NCBI GenBank assembly: GCA_029891385.1
Contig: CM057228.1
Location: forward strand, 24,238,809 to 24,302,808
DNA: 64,000 nt
From: Erythroxylum novogranatense
Lineage: Eukaryota; Streptophyta; Magnoliopsida; Malpighiales; Erythroxylaceae
Direction: 5' to 3'
Part shown: positions 12,728 through 23,718 of the stretch, piece after piece
Numbering within the stretch: position 1 is the stretch's first letter
Layout: each line of letters opens with the position of its first letter
Translations under genes and position numbers: made by a program
Notes under the pieces: model-generated
What the model was told of the DNA's origin: nothing
Databases searched by the model: none
The model's input: only the letters and a program-made list of their open reading frames with translations

Positions 12728-15700
12728 TGTTGGACCTCGATCTTTGAGTGAAAATAAGAAGTTTTCAAAAGTGGATGAGTTAATTGAAATTAAGTTGAAG
12801 ATCATGAAATAAAGAAAGAAAGTGTGAAAATATGAATAATTGTAAAAAGTTTGAATTTTTGACCTTTAAGGGTTGACTTTTGATTTAGGCAAAATTTGAT
12901 AAAATGATTTACATGAAACTTGTAGATTATATTAAGAGCTTTCTGTAGCCATAAAGTTTGCAATTTTTCGATATCGGGAGTGGAAGTTATGATCAGTCAA
13001 AGTTTATATGAGATAGAGTTGATTTTTGACTTTAAGTATGACTGAAACTTTGACTGAGAAATTGATCTAGTTAGAGATTAATTGAGCTTTGATGTTCTTT
13101 ATGAAAATTGAAGGTGACTTTCTAATCTTCGCATCGATATAAAATATGACATGATTGGAGTTGAAAGATAGAAATTTTCAAAGTTGAGGACTTTGTTTAA
13201 GTATTTATTATTTGGGTTAAATCTTTGATTAGAAAATTAATCATTTTAGAGATGGATTTAGTTGTGGAGTTCTTCATGGAAGTTATAGAGCTTCCTTCAA
13301 GCTTTCCATAGAGACCAAATTTGTTAAATTTGGAGTTCAGGATAAAAAGTTATGATTTTTGAAAGTTTCGGAAAAAAAAAAGAAAAAAAAAAGGGTGCAG
13401 GTGCACCCAAAAGTCGCGGTCGTGCAAACGCACGATCGCGACTCTGCGGGTTCACTGCATTGTCGCGATCGTGCACGCGCACGATCGCGACTCCGCTGGT
13501 CCATGCGGATATCGCGGTCGTGCACACGCACGATCGCGACTTTCTCTATTTGTTTAACAAAGGAAATTTTCTGAACATACTACATTCTTTTGCTTATATC
13601 TTTTCCGTCCGACATCCGATTGAGTTGATTCTTGCGGCGTTGGATTCCTAAGACAATTATCTACATCCTCATAGAAATTTGTGAATTTTTGAGATTAAAT
13701 TAATGGAGATTAATTTAATCAAAGTGAGACGAGAAATTTTCCGAGCATAGTTCAGTGTTTTGAGGAATTTGGGATCTACAGAGATCCGATTGAAGCGATT
13801 CTTGAGGTGAAATAAAGCTAAGACAAGGGGCTACAAATCATATGAAGAAATGAAATGTCAATTTTTCCCTTAAGATTTTTAAATTCTGAATTTAAGTTCG
13901 GATTAGGGTGTAATTTTTGGATTAGGAACATCTGAGAGTATTTTGAGCATAACTTTTGATCTGGGAATCGAAATGAGGCGATTCTTATTTTGAATTAAAC
14001 TAGAGACATAAGGCTACAATTGTTATGAAGACGTTGAGTTTCAATTCTGGGATTAAGAATGTAAACTTTTGGACGGAAATAATCATACATGAAAAATGTG
14101 TTAGAATATGGATATTTCCGAACTGTTTTGCGTATAACTTTTGCTGTAGTGATCCGAATTGAGCGTGGTCAGTGGCGTTGGATTCATATGATTGAGAGGA
14201 ACATTCCTCAAGAAGGAAGTTGTAACAAATTCTTTCAACTCGATAGTACGAATCAAAACCGCAAGTGGAAATGACATAAAGTAACATGTGAGGGGCATCT
14301 TGGTCTTTTTAGTTATTTTTAAATGACATGGCAACATCTTAAATGAATCAGTCTCGTTGGAATGGAGAAAGCTAGAAGGTTTGAGAATGAAATGATTAAA
14401 AATAAGAAGAAAGGGAGTATAGCCACATGGAGGAATGAGAATCACACGAATTTTCAAAGGAAATAAAGAGAAGAGCATAAAACGTTGTAGTATTATGATG
14501 GGTTATAAGTTAAGAAGGAGCTGTCGATTTTACATAGGAGAGTCAAAGACTTGGGCAAATAAGAAAGAAAAATAAGAAGAAGAATGAAAGAGAAGCTCAT
14601 TCGGCCATAGGGAAAAGGATGGAAGCTTAGTGATTTTCGAATTTTTGAGACTTTAAGCTTATTTTAGATCAAGTTACCATGGAGCTTGAAAATAACAAAA
14701 ATGGAGGAGAAAAAGGTAAGAGAGAGAAAGTCTTGATTTTGAGTTTTTGATTAGTTTGTTGGTTGATTTGGCTTGGAATGGATATGAATTGAGTTTATCT
14801 ATGATTACTTAAAGAGATTAGACTAGAATTATGTTAAATTTTGGTTATGGAAGATTTTAGAGAGAGAAAGCTTAGTGAAGAAGATGATGAATAGTGAAAT
14901 TTGGGGGTTTTTGAAATTGATGATTTAGATAACTTGAATTAGTGATGAATTTGAGATATCCTAAGTTAATTTTGATGTTTATGCTTTAGGTGAAGTTTAA
15001 TTTAAAAAATGGTAAATTTAGAGTTTAGGCCAAATTAGAAATTTGGGGTTTTTGTGAATTATTGGGATTTTTGTGAATTAATGGTGTAGAATCATAATTA
15101 AGAGTAGGAATTGATGAAATATGAAATCAATTTTGAAGAAATTATGATTTATGACATGGAATTTGGATAAATTGGTTTAGGCCAATTTTGAAAATTGGGG
15201 ATTTTCAAAATTGGAGATTGAAATAGCTTGAATTTATATGAAATTGGTGTTTTCTAAGTTTAATTTGAGTAAGTAAGTGATTTATGAGATTGAATTTGAC
15301 TAATTCGCTTTAGGTCAAATTTGGAATTTGGAAATTTTAAAAATTCGGTTTAGAAAGCTTGGAAAAGCGATGATTATGAATTCCGATAGTTAATTGTGAG
15401 AATTATGCACTTTGTGATGTGAAATTTGGATATTATGGTTTAGGTAAATTTTAATTGAAAGAAGGAAAGAAGCAAGGAGCAATTGGAGCTTGAAATCAAG
15501 TTTCTGACAATAATTCGAGGTGGGTAGTATATTTATTTATTGAATTATAAGCTAAATGTGACTTTTTAAAAATTAAAGAAAGCAATTGTTGAAAAAAAAT
15601 GTTTGAAAAAATGTAAATAGTTGAAATTATGATTTCAAAGGATGAAAATGAGTTTAAGAAATACAAGACTTATGAACTTCATGGGTTTCAAATTATCGAT

Positions 15701-17445
15701 TTATGATTTAAAGAAATTAGTGCATATTTTGTCATGAATGTGATTATTATGTGATTAATTTGATGCTATGAATTGCATTAGATGATTATGTGAATTTATG
15801 TGATTTTATGCTTGTGTCATTTATGACACAATTTGATGTTATGAATTGAAAAATATGAAAAATCAAGAGATTTTAAAAAGGTGCCTTGAGCAATCGAATT
15901 AGTTTTAGTTATGTGTTAAGTGGGTTTGGTGGGTCCTTTGTGAGTCGTATTGTCTCTACTGTTTAAGCCTTCGCCCGGCTGCCTGCAATAGGCAATGGAG
16001 ATCCGATTACGGACTCCTTTCACGGCTACACTGGACCGTTATGTGGGAAAGTGTAGTACGTCCTGTTCACGCATCGCATACGATTATATGGGAATGTGCG
16101 AGACGTCTGTTAGGACCGAACCAAACCAATTCGATGTGTTATGTGTTTTGATTTGTTTATAATGTGATGCATTCATATTTAAAGTCGTGCATGATTTGAA
16201 AAGGTTCGAGATTTTGAGAAATAAGACAATAAATTTATAATCATCAAATTTGGAAGGTTTATGTAAGTTTTGAAAAGTTTGAAAATGAGATTTTGGATAA
16301 ATGCTTAAATAGGAAATTTTTGAAAAGTTTGAAAAGTTTAAAAAGAAAATATTTTTCGCTTATTGTTCGGTTTAGAAATGTATTATCCACGAGCTTCCGA
16401 GCTCACCCCCCTTTCATCCCCAAATCTCCAGGTTTTTACGCAGGAGATCGGATGGAAGACGAGTATGATCACAGTCCGACTTGTGCATGTTCGTATTATG
16501 CTTAAAGTTTGATGTGGTATTAGATCTTTATGGATAGTTAGAAAGCTAGTAAAGTGTATTTGAGTCCGATTGTATATGAATGGTTTTGCTTGTGGCCAGT
16601 AAATGTATAAGATTGTATTGTGTTCGGAATGAGTTATAAGTATGATTATACTTTATGTATGAAATTGGATTTTGAATGTGGTTGGGATTGATTGAGATTT
16701 TGAGTTGAGATGGTTATGGATTGAATTTATGAAGTGTTTAGAATTAAGATTGTGTTCTCATTGGTGTTTGGATGCGGACGGGAGGTCCGATGTTGCCTTG
16801 TGTTATTGGATGGATTACGATATTAGAAGTGCGTTTGCTTTGTTTTAAATTTTGGGCTGTCAAAATACAGTCCGTTATGCTGCCGAAATTTCAGTAAAAT
16901 TTCGTAAAATGGGTTTAAAGAAATGAGTTTGAGGATTTATATGAATGTATAAGAAATGATTAAGATGGATGAAGTGAGAAAGAATAGAAATGTAGGGATT
17001 GTTTATATGTTGAATGAGTTTGATTAAAGAGAAAAGGAAAGAATAAGAAAAAAAATGTTATACCGGATTTGAAATGTCATAAGGTTTCCAACGCAATTAT
17101 GTTCACTCGATCGTTTGCTATGATTTTTGTGTTCGGATGTCGGATCTGTTCTACTTGATTTCGTTTCGCTTCGAAATCTATTCGTTTGATTCGATTAGTT
17201 ATTGCTTCCGCTTTCATTTGTTTCCGTTTCGATTCTGTAGTCGATTCGTATTTGCTTTGCTTTCGCTTGCGTTGTGATTCGAGTTAGTGTTTGCTGTGAT
17301 TCGTTTGGCTATTTTTCGCTTCCGCATTCGCTTTGCTTCTGCTTTGATTCCGCTTCGGTTGTTTCGTTTTCTCCGTTCTTTCGCTTCCGTTTGCTTCGTT
17401 TTCCGTTCTGCGTATGTAGTTGGGTTCCGATAACGGGATCCAACA
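12728..17445 (+). mobile_element. Solo LTR D-prime, 4.7 kb
   Basis: It starts TGTTGGACCTCGATC and ends AACGGGATCCAACA, with ATTGG duplicated on both sides (12723-12727, 17446-17450). Head and tail match the 0.7 kb LTRs of element D, so D has a shortened form of this LTR. Inside are three direct units (cores near 12977, 13157, 13332), a palindrome array (13413-13540), inverted units (cores near 13627, 13797, 13980, about 14165), a donor-like AAG|GTAAGA at 14714-14722, an acceptor-like CTCCAG near 16430 and a CGGAC/GTCCG hairpin (16775-16789). No coding region is supported in it. Confidence 0.92.
13413..13540. repeat. Three long palindromes at exact 49-bp period
   Basis: Units start at 13413, 13462 and 13511. 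Each is about 30 bp with 12-13 bp arms around a 4-base centre. The middle one is perfect: GTCGCGATCGTGC, ACGC, then the reverse complement. A smaller palindrome GGGTGCAGGTGCACCC precedes it at 13394-13409. Several overlapping short open frames on both strands here are by-products of the symmetric sequence. Confidence 0.95.
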
Positions 17446-17450
17446 ATTGG

Positions 17451-18141
17451 TTTTCTAGGTCTACATATAAATTGTATATCTTTCTTTTATCTTTCTATTG
17501 ATATAAAGATTACAAAATTTGGAGTTCAGGATCAAAAGTTATGGAGTTTTAAAGTTGAGATATCGATGAAGAAGAAGAAATGGAAAAAGCACTGTCGTGC
17601 AAAAAAACGACAGCGATTTTGAGGGGTATCCAAAAAAGCACCGTCGTGCAAAAGCACGACAACGACTTTGAGGGTTAGCCAAAAAGTATCATTTTGAAAA
17701 AGAACAACAACGACTTTGGGGATTTTAAGCAAATGTCACTATCGTGCAAATTTAGGGGTGATGAACATCCGATATTGTTTTGATCATAACTTGTTCTCTA
17801 GAAATCATAACTTGTATTTTCCTATTTTTATATTAATTTGTATATTCAGAAATGATTGTACAAATGTGTTTTCGTTGTAATGTAAAGACATTATATCTAA
17901 GTGTTTTGTATTTATAATGGGCCCCAAGTGATTAGTGAATCTATGATGAGTTGTGTAACGGGAAATATTTATGAATGAAATAAAGCAGGTTCAAATTAGT
18001 TTCTGATTTCTGCGTATTTGAAAAAAATTTATATTAAGTTTTTGACTGGCTAAGTGACCTAGCACGCCACCCTCGCGGGGCAAAGACCCGGATATCACCC
18101 ATCAATGTCGAGTTTGGGTCTTGCGGGAGTGGAGTGTTACA
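17451..18141 (+). mobile_element. Right part of solo LTR G
   Basis: It continues LTR G after D-prime. It holds a direct unit (TTTGGAGTTCAGGAT at about 17518), a palindrome cluster at 17590-17750 built on GTCGTGC/GCACGAC, and the conserved LTR tail with GCCACCCTCGCGGGG and GTCTTGCGGGAGTGG. It ends at the GAATT duplication. Confidence 0.85.
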
Positions 18142-18146
18142 GAATT

Positions 18147-18998
18147 AAAACTTCATTTCATCAGACAATTTATATCTCTATATCTCTAGTTTACTCTAAA
18201 TTAAAAATCACTCCATTTGGATAACTACAGAACAAGATATCGTTAAAATACCAAGACATATTCATGCAGGAAAATTGACTTCGCCACGGCGAACTTGTCT
18301 AGAAGCCTATGAAATTTCCAGGCCTAATCCCATTTTTTAGATTTTTTACATCCAGCATCTACACCTAACACATCTTATACAAAAACCATCATTTCTGCTT
18401 CATTTCAACTCAATATCATTCACAAATAATTCATTATCCATCTTGATCATTAACCCAAAAGAGAACATTTACATATACCATTCCTACACATATTCACTTC
18501 ATTTTCACTTTCATTTCACTTCTAACTGTCACCAAATATGCTTCATTCAAGAAATCAAGAAGGGTTAATGCTTATACTTACTTGCTTAGCTTAAAGATCT
18601 CTCTCTTGAAAGCTGAGAAAATTGAAACCCTAACTTAGCTTTCTCTTCTTTTCTCTCATTCTCTTCTTCTCTTTGTATTTTTCTCTTCTCTTCTTCCCTC
18701 ATTCACTTTTTCTTCTTCTTCTAAATACAAGACAACACTTTTCTTTCCAATTATGCCCTTAATGAGTATAAAATGTCCATTTTGTCCTTCCTTTAATGTT
18801 TACGATCTTTATCCTTAAGTGGTCTTCCAAAAATGCCCTTCATTAATACACGCTTACTAATTTAACCCTACCTTATCTATTCCAATTTTTAATTACCACT
18901 TAGGCTTACTAAATTAATAGACCCAATTTTAAAAATAAATAAACAATTTAATAAATAAATAACGAATAAATAATTGAAATTTTTTTTGGGGTCCAACA
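18147..18998 (-). mobile_element. Left LTR of F, inner part
   Basis: It aligns with 38655-39519, including a palindrome relic near 18285 and AATTGAAACCCTAACTTAGC near 18610. It ends TTTTGGGGTCCAACA, so on the element's own strand the 3' LTR starts TGTTGGACCCC. TACTTACTTG near 18576 reads CAAGTAAGTA on the element strand and is a donor-like site. Confidence 0.88.
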
Positions 18999-19040
18999 AT
19001 TCTCCCCCCTAAAAGAATTTTGTCCTCGAAATTCTTACCT
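18999..19040 (-). promoter_or_regulatory. Polypurine tract and adjacent hairpin of F
   Basis: On the minus strand, GAATTTCG-AGGA-CAAAATTC is followed by CTTTTAGGGGGGAGAAT and then the LTR. The purine run is the plus-strand primer of gypsy elements. The hairpin has one A-C mismatch in its stem, explained by a CpG transition; E, D and A have the intact pair there. Confidence 0.8.
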
Positions 19041-19553
19041 AAGTCCACAAAGAGGTGTGGATACATCTCCTCCATTGCTTCCAAAGGCACCCATGTAGCC
19101 TTTTTCGTAGAACGGTTCTTTCATAAGATTTTAACCAGTTTCACTGTCTTGTTTCTCAAAATCTTTTCCTTCGAGTCTAAACTCTCCACTAGTTGTTTTT
19201 CATAAGTCAAATCCTCTCTTAGTTGAACCTCTGATGGTTAAACTATATGCGAAGGATCGAATCAATACTTCCTCAACATCAATACATGGAAAACATTGTG
19301 AATCTTTGACAATTCTGGTGGCAAAGCTAACTTATAGGCTAAAGGCCCAATTTTCTCAACGATCTCATAAGGGCTTATATATCTTGGGCTAAGCTTGCCC
19401 TTCTTACCAAATCTCAAGACTCCTTTCCATTGAGAAGCTCTAAGAAACACTTTGTCTTCAACTTCAAATTCTATATCTTTTCTATGTGCACCAGTATAGC
19501 TCTTCATCCTATCTTGAGCTGCTTTAAGTCTCTGTTTCATCAATTTAATCTTA
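19041..19553 (-). pseudogene. F: integrase C-terminus and chromodomain-like tail
   Basis: The longest open piece (19262-19543) keeps FEVEDKVFLRASQWKGVLRF, the KGKLSPRYISPYEI motif (GPY/F module, here SPY), LAYKLALPPELSKIHNVFHV and LMLRKY. Downstream, the decayed frame still reads like the chromodomain segment seen intact in E (VESLDSKEKILRNKTVKLVK-type text, 19020-19200). In Tekay elements this tail targets integration to chromatin. A stop after LRKY and later stops make it non-functional. It sits next to the integrase core, 5' of the polypurine tract, as expected. Confidence 0.85.
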
Positions 19554-20413
19554 TCAACTATAACTTATACCAACTATAAGTCTTCTTTCACCTTCCTTAT
19601 CCCAACAAATACGAGTCTTGCTCCTCCTACCATACAAAGTTTCATAAGGTGCCATTTGAATTCCCGAGTGATAGGAATTATTACAAACAAAATTAATTAA
19701 AGGTAAATGATCATCCCATGAGCCTTTGAAATCCATGAGTCTGTGGATGGAAAATTGTACTAAAGTGGAACTTAGTTCCCAAAGTTTCTTGTAAGCTTTC
19801 TCAGAATATAGAGGTGAACGTAGGATCTCCATCAGAAACTATAGAGTTTGAAATTCCATGAAATCTGACTATTTCATTCACATACTTCTTGGCTAAAGCA
19901 TTCCAAGAATTTATCTACTTAATTAGCAAGAAATGTGCTGATTTAGTTAGCCTATCGACAATAACCCATATTGCTTCATGTTTCCTTCTAGTTCTTGAAA
20001 ATCCCATCAAGAAATCCATCATAATCTTCTCCCACTTCCATTCATGAATGGACAAAGGCTTAAGCTTGCCTAAAGGTGCCTGGTGCTCAGCCTTAACTTG
20101 CTGACACATTAAGCATCTTCTAGTATGCTCTGCAATATCATTCTTCATTCCTTTCCATCAAAATTGCTCTTTTAAATCTCTATAAATTCTCGCACTCCCT
20201 TGGTGCATTGCATAGAGAGCATTGTGCTCCTCATTAAAAATCTCATCTTTCAACTCTAACATGTATGGGATACACAATCTGTTACCTACCACCATCAATC
20301 TATCTTCTCTTATCTCTATTTTTTGAAGGTTTATAATTTTAATCTCCTCTTTGAGTCTGCTCAAATACTCATCTTATTCCTGCAACTCCTTAATCTTCTC
20401 ACTCAACACTGGC
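19554..20413 (-). pseudogene. F: integrase, zinc finger and catalytic core, inactive
   Basis: Reading leftwards: the N-terminal finger region (HNALYAMHQGSARIY, then RRCLMCQQVKAEH), the first Asp in KIMMDFLMGF, WVIVDRLTKSAHF, then SDGDPTF (second Asp) in another frame, and LMDFKGSWDDHLPLINF. Between QFS and DFKGSW a stretch is missing that in E contains HPQTDGQSER, so the third catalytic residue (Glu) is lost. Frameshifts or stops occur near 19833-19914 and 20150. Element D interrupts the coding region just upstream at ATTAC (20414-20418). E retains a complete triad in the same family. Confidence 0.85.
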
Positions 20414-20418
20414 ATTAC

Positions 20419-21118
20419 TGTTGGACCCCGATCTTTGAGTGAAAATAAGAAGTTTTCAAAAGTTGATGAGTTGATTGAAATTAAGTTGAAGATCATGAAA
20501 TAAAGAAAGAAAGAGTGAAAATATGAAAATTGTGAAATAGTTGACTTTTTGGCCTTAGAGAGTTGACTCTTGATTTAGGCAAAATTTGATAAAATGGTCT
20601 TCTGGAAACTTATAGATTATGTCAAGAGCTTTCCGCAGCCATAAAGTTTGACATTTTTCGATATTGGGAGTGAGAGTTATGATCAGTCAAAGTTGGCTTG
20701 GAAGTTTGACTTTTAGGGTAAAAAGTTGACTATTTGATTTAGGTCAAATTTGAGAAAATGATCAACGTGAAACTTGTAGCCTCTGTCGAGAGCTTTTCGT
20801 GGACATAAAGTTTGCTATTTTTCGATGTCGGATTCGTTTTGTTAAGTGTTTGTTTCCGCTCTCGATTTTGTTTTTCGTATTATGTTCATCCGATCGTTTT
20901 CTTTGATTATTGTGCTCAGATGTCGGATCTGTTCTACTTGATTTCGTCTCGCCCTCGATTTTGTTATTCGTAATTTGTTATCCGATTCGGTAGGTTTATT
21001 CGATTGGTGTCCGCATTTTGTTTCCGATTTGAAATTTCAATCCGAAATTTCCGTTTCCCTTGTTCCGTTTGCTGTTTTTCCGTTCTGCGTATGTAGTTGG
21101 GTTCGAACGGATCCAACA
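20419..21118 (+). mobile_element. 5' LTR of element D
   Basis: The head (to about 20850) and tail (from about 20870) match the two ends of the 4.7 kb LTR D-prime. The middle, with palindromes, inverted units and donor site, is absent. Two direct units remain (cores near 20660 and 20823). I see no TATA box as clear as that of K. Confidence 0.9.
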
Positions 21119-21122
21119 TGTA

Positions 21123-21136
21123 TGGTATCAAAGCCC
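21123..21136 (+). promoter_or_regulatory. Primer-binding site of D
   Basis: TGGTATCAAAGCCC lies four bases after the LTR end. It matches the initiator tRNA-Met 3' complement TGGTATCAGAGC with one change (A for G). Confidence 0.85.
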
Positions 21137-22658
21137 AGTAATATGATCTTACTTGGGCGTATGAGTATGAATAAGGAATTGATACGAGTTTGTAAAGATA
21201 AGAATGAATTTGTGAGAATATGCGAAGTGTTGGGCCCCGAAATTTTTTTTTTTTAATTAATTATTTATTGATTTATGAATTTATTCGTTAAATTATTTTT
21301 AATTTTGTCTTAATTGATTTAATTATGTGTTTATATAAATATTTTTATGTTGGGCTTGGGATTAGAAGTTAGAAATTAATTGAAGGCTTGGATTTAATGT
21401 TGGAAAGTATGGGCTTTAGGTAAATGGATTAAGTGGAAGGAGGATTAGAGATGAGTGGGTTAAGGTATGGTGGGCTTGTAAGTTATTAGAGGAAGGGCCC
21501 AAAAGCATGGTAAGAGGGAGAGCCCAATACCAAAACTATGTAGTTTTGGTGTAGGCTTTTAAGTGGAGATGTAAAGGAATAAATGAGAATAAGTGAATTA
21601 AAGAGGAGAAGAGGAGTAAGCAAGTGTCGTAGAACAAAAGAAAGAAGAGAAGAAAACGTGTGCTAGAGGAGAAAGGAAGACTGGTCGGCCAAGGAAGAAA
21701 GGAAGAGAGAAAAATCGTGGGAGGCTTGTGAAGAAGAAGAAAAGTGGAAAAAGGGAAGAGAAATCAAGAGCTTAAGGTAAGTATCTATCTTCCTTTGAGT
21801 TAGATTCAAGAAAGGGGATGAAATGAAGGTTAGGGTTTGTGTAGGAATGAAGAAAGAAAGAAGAGATGAGTGGTTTTGTGATTCCTAAGCTAGGGTTTTG
21901 GTTATTCTAGCTTAAATGGGTTATAGATAGGTTAGGTTTGAGGTTATTGTTAGTTTTCCTTCGATTCTTGAATGTTATAACTTTCCGATGAGTTTCGAAA
22001 TTAAATCGAAATGTGTTTTATTAAAGGGAACCAAGGAAACCTCACTCAAGAGAGAGAGGAAGGGCATTTGTGAACTCAGATTTCTGACATTTTAGGTGGG
22101 TAATGCGTTTATAGTCATTATGTAATGGGTGACCTTGTATGCTTATGTGCTTTGTCTTATATTTGTGTAAAAAGTTGATTTCCGATGAATATTTGGATAT
22201 GTATGTGAAATGTGGCATCTTGTCTTTGAAAGAAATGTAAAGTATGGAATTGTGCATACTTGAAAATTTTGAAGAAACCTATGAATGAAACTATTTGAGC
22301 ATAGATTATTTGTGTGTGTGGGCAAGAGAGAACCCCGTTGTGATAGTCACGTGCACGTTGACCTAGCCTTCTCCCGGCTGCCCGCTTGTGGCCACGAGAT
22401 CCTGAGAAATCGGACTCGTTGTGTTTACGATAAACTTCGGTTTATTCGTTGTGTTTACGGAAACTCTCTAGTCATGTGATTGTGCATTTTTCATTCAAAC
22501 TTTGTTGTGTATGATGCATCATAAGTGTTATAATTGATAAAGTTGTCATGTTAGGCTTTATGTAATGTAATGTTTGTTACGCCTAAAATGATGTTCTGTG
22601 AATGTTTTAGGATTGTTTGATATATGCATGACTATATGTATACATATATGTGTTGCAT

Positions 22659-22728
22659 GGCTCATTACGATGGCTATAGGCGTATTAGCCACTGAGCCGT
22701 GTTAGCTCACCCCATTTTCCCTCCACAG
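22659..22728 (+). promoter_or_regulatory. Nested hairpin and acceptor-like tract in E LTR
   Basis: The outer stem GGCTCA/TGAGCC encloses the inner stem GGCTA/TAGCC (22659-22698). GCTCACCCC and a pyrimidine tract ending in CTCCACAG follow. The F LTR has the same hairpin with inner stem GACTA/TAGTC (37633-37673, minus strand), a compensatory change. The 3' LTR copy is at 30577-30616. Confidence 0.65.
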
Positions 22729-23668
22729 GTGAAAAAGCTCAAGTCTAGCATCGGACCTTGCAAGGCATCAGGAAAACTTCAAGACTTTAGATATTTTTGC
22801 ATTAAGTTAGTGACTCACTTTTGGGATAGCTTTGCAAGCATAACAAGCATGGAGCATCTTTTGAATTTTGTACTTGGTGTTAAATCATGATGAATATGTT
22901 GTTATGTAATCAAAGCTATAAATGCACTTTTGGTTGGATTAGAAAGGAGAATGAAGAGAACAAGTATTCCCTTTTGTATAATTGTGTTACTTGTAGTTAA
23001 TGCATGTGTTTGGGTAGAAGATGTGGAATGAAGGTTGTGTTTGAGTTCTTTGTTGGGTTTCTTTGGGTTTTGTCTTGGGAGAGCTTCTTTGGAAAATTTG
23101 CTATGGTGTGTGAGTTGTGAAAGTCTGCGAATTCAGGTATCTTTGTGTTTTCTGAAATTTTTAGGTTGGTATAAGTAGTAGGAGATCATTTAATATTGTT
23201 GAGGTTGTTAGCCGGGCTGTAGAGCTCTCCTAGGAGGTTTTATGAACTATTTAAGAGGAGTTAAATTGGTAGGTGTAAGTCGTTGGAATTAAATGTAGGT
23301 CTTTGTCAAAGTGATGATTGGTAGAGAAGTTTTGAGTCCACTTTTGACCCATGTAGAGTTGGAATATAGGTCGGTGGTCTTCATGAAAGTTGTAGATAAT
23401 TCTTTTACCTTTCCATAGAAACTAAGTTTGCTAAATTTGGAGTTCTGGGTCAAAAGTTGTGGAGATTGCAAGTTCTGGTACTGTTTGTGGAGAGCTAGCT
23501 GACCTGTCTTAGTGGGAACTTTTGATTCCCTTAGAGTCCGAGCTTGCTGGTAAGCCCTTCTTGAAAAATATAGATTTTTCTCCTAGCTTTCCAACGCTTC
23601 CGACCGTGTCTAATTTGGAGTTCTGAGTAGAAATTTATGCATCTTTTAAGTAGAGACGTTCTGGAGAG

Positions 23669-23718
23669 TAGTGAGACGCAGTTGACTTTTTGCGTCTGAG
23701 TTGACTTTTGCGTCTCAG
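23669..23718 (+). repeat. GCGTCTGAGTTGACTTTT repeat of E LTR, 2 copies
   Basis: Short tandem units pair GCGTC/GACGC with TTGACT, the plant W-box core. The 3' LTR of the same element (31587-31668) has two extra units, so copy number changed after insertion or the assembly is uncertain. Confidence 0.85.

Larger units (their letters stand above)
10818..18141 (+). mobile_element. Solo LTR G, with a nested solo LTR
   Basis: It starts TGTAACATCCCATTTCC and ends GGGAGTGGAGTGTTACA. It is flanked on both sides by GAATT (10813-10817 and 18142-18146). Outside the duplication the F LTR resumes exactly where it stopped. Without D-prime the LTR is about 2.6 kb. Head and tail resemble element A: head with AACCCTAAAATTTGGTACATG, tail with GCCACCCTCGCGGG and GTCTTGCGGGAGTGG. 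No internal region or second LTR is present, so unequal recombination between LTRs is the likely origin. A donor-like CAT|GTAAGT is at 11668-11676 after a leader holding TAGGGTTTCTTGG. Confidence 0.93.

Noticed and set aside
13324..13651. Four overlapping open frames of 64-99 residues on both strands
   Set aside because: They arise because the palindromes avoid stop codons in both directions. No start context or family resemblance.
14000..14478. Open frames of 95 and 125 residues on the minus strand
   Set aside because: They lie in the inverted units of LTR D-prime, overlap in different frames and show no domain.
17274..17501. Cys/Phe/Ser-rich 75-residue frame
   Set aside because: A by-product of TTCG/TTTG-rich LTR tail sequence; equivalent tails in C and D give unrelated peptides.
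21890..21900. TAGGGTTT motifs as interstitial telomere repeats
   Set aside because: Single, non-tandem copies in LTR leaders; common in plant leaders and promoters.
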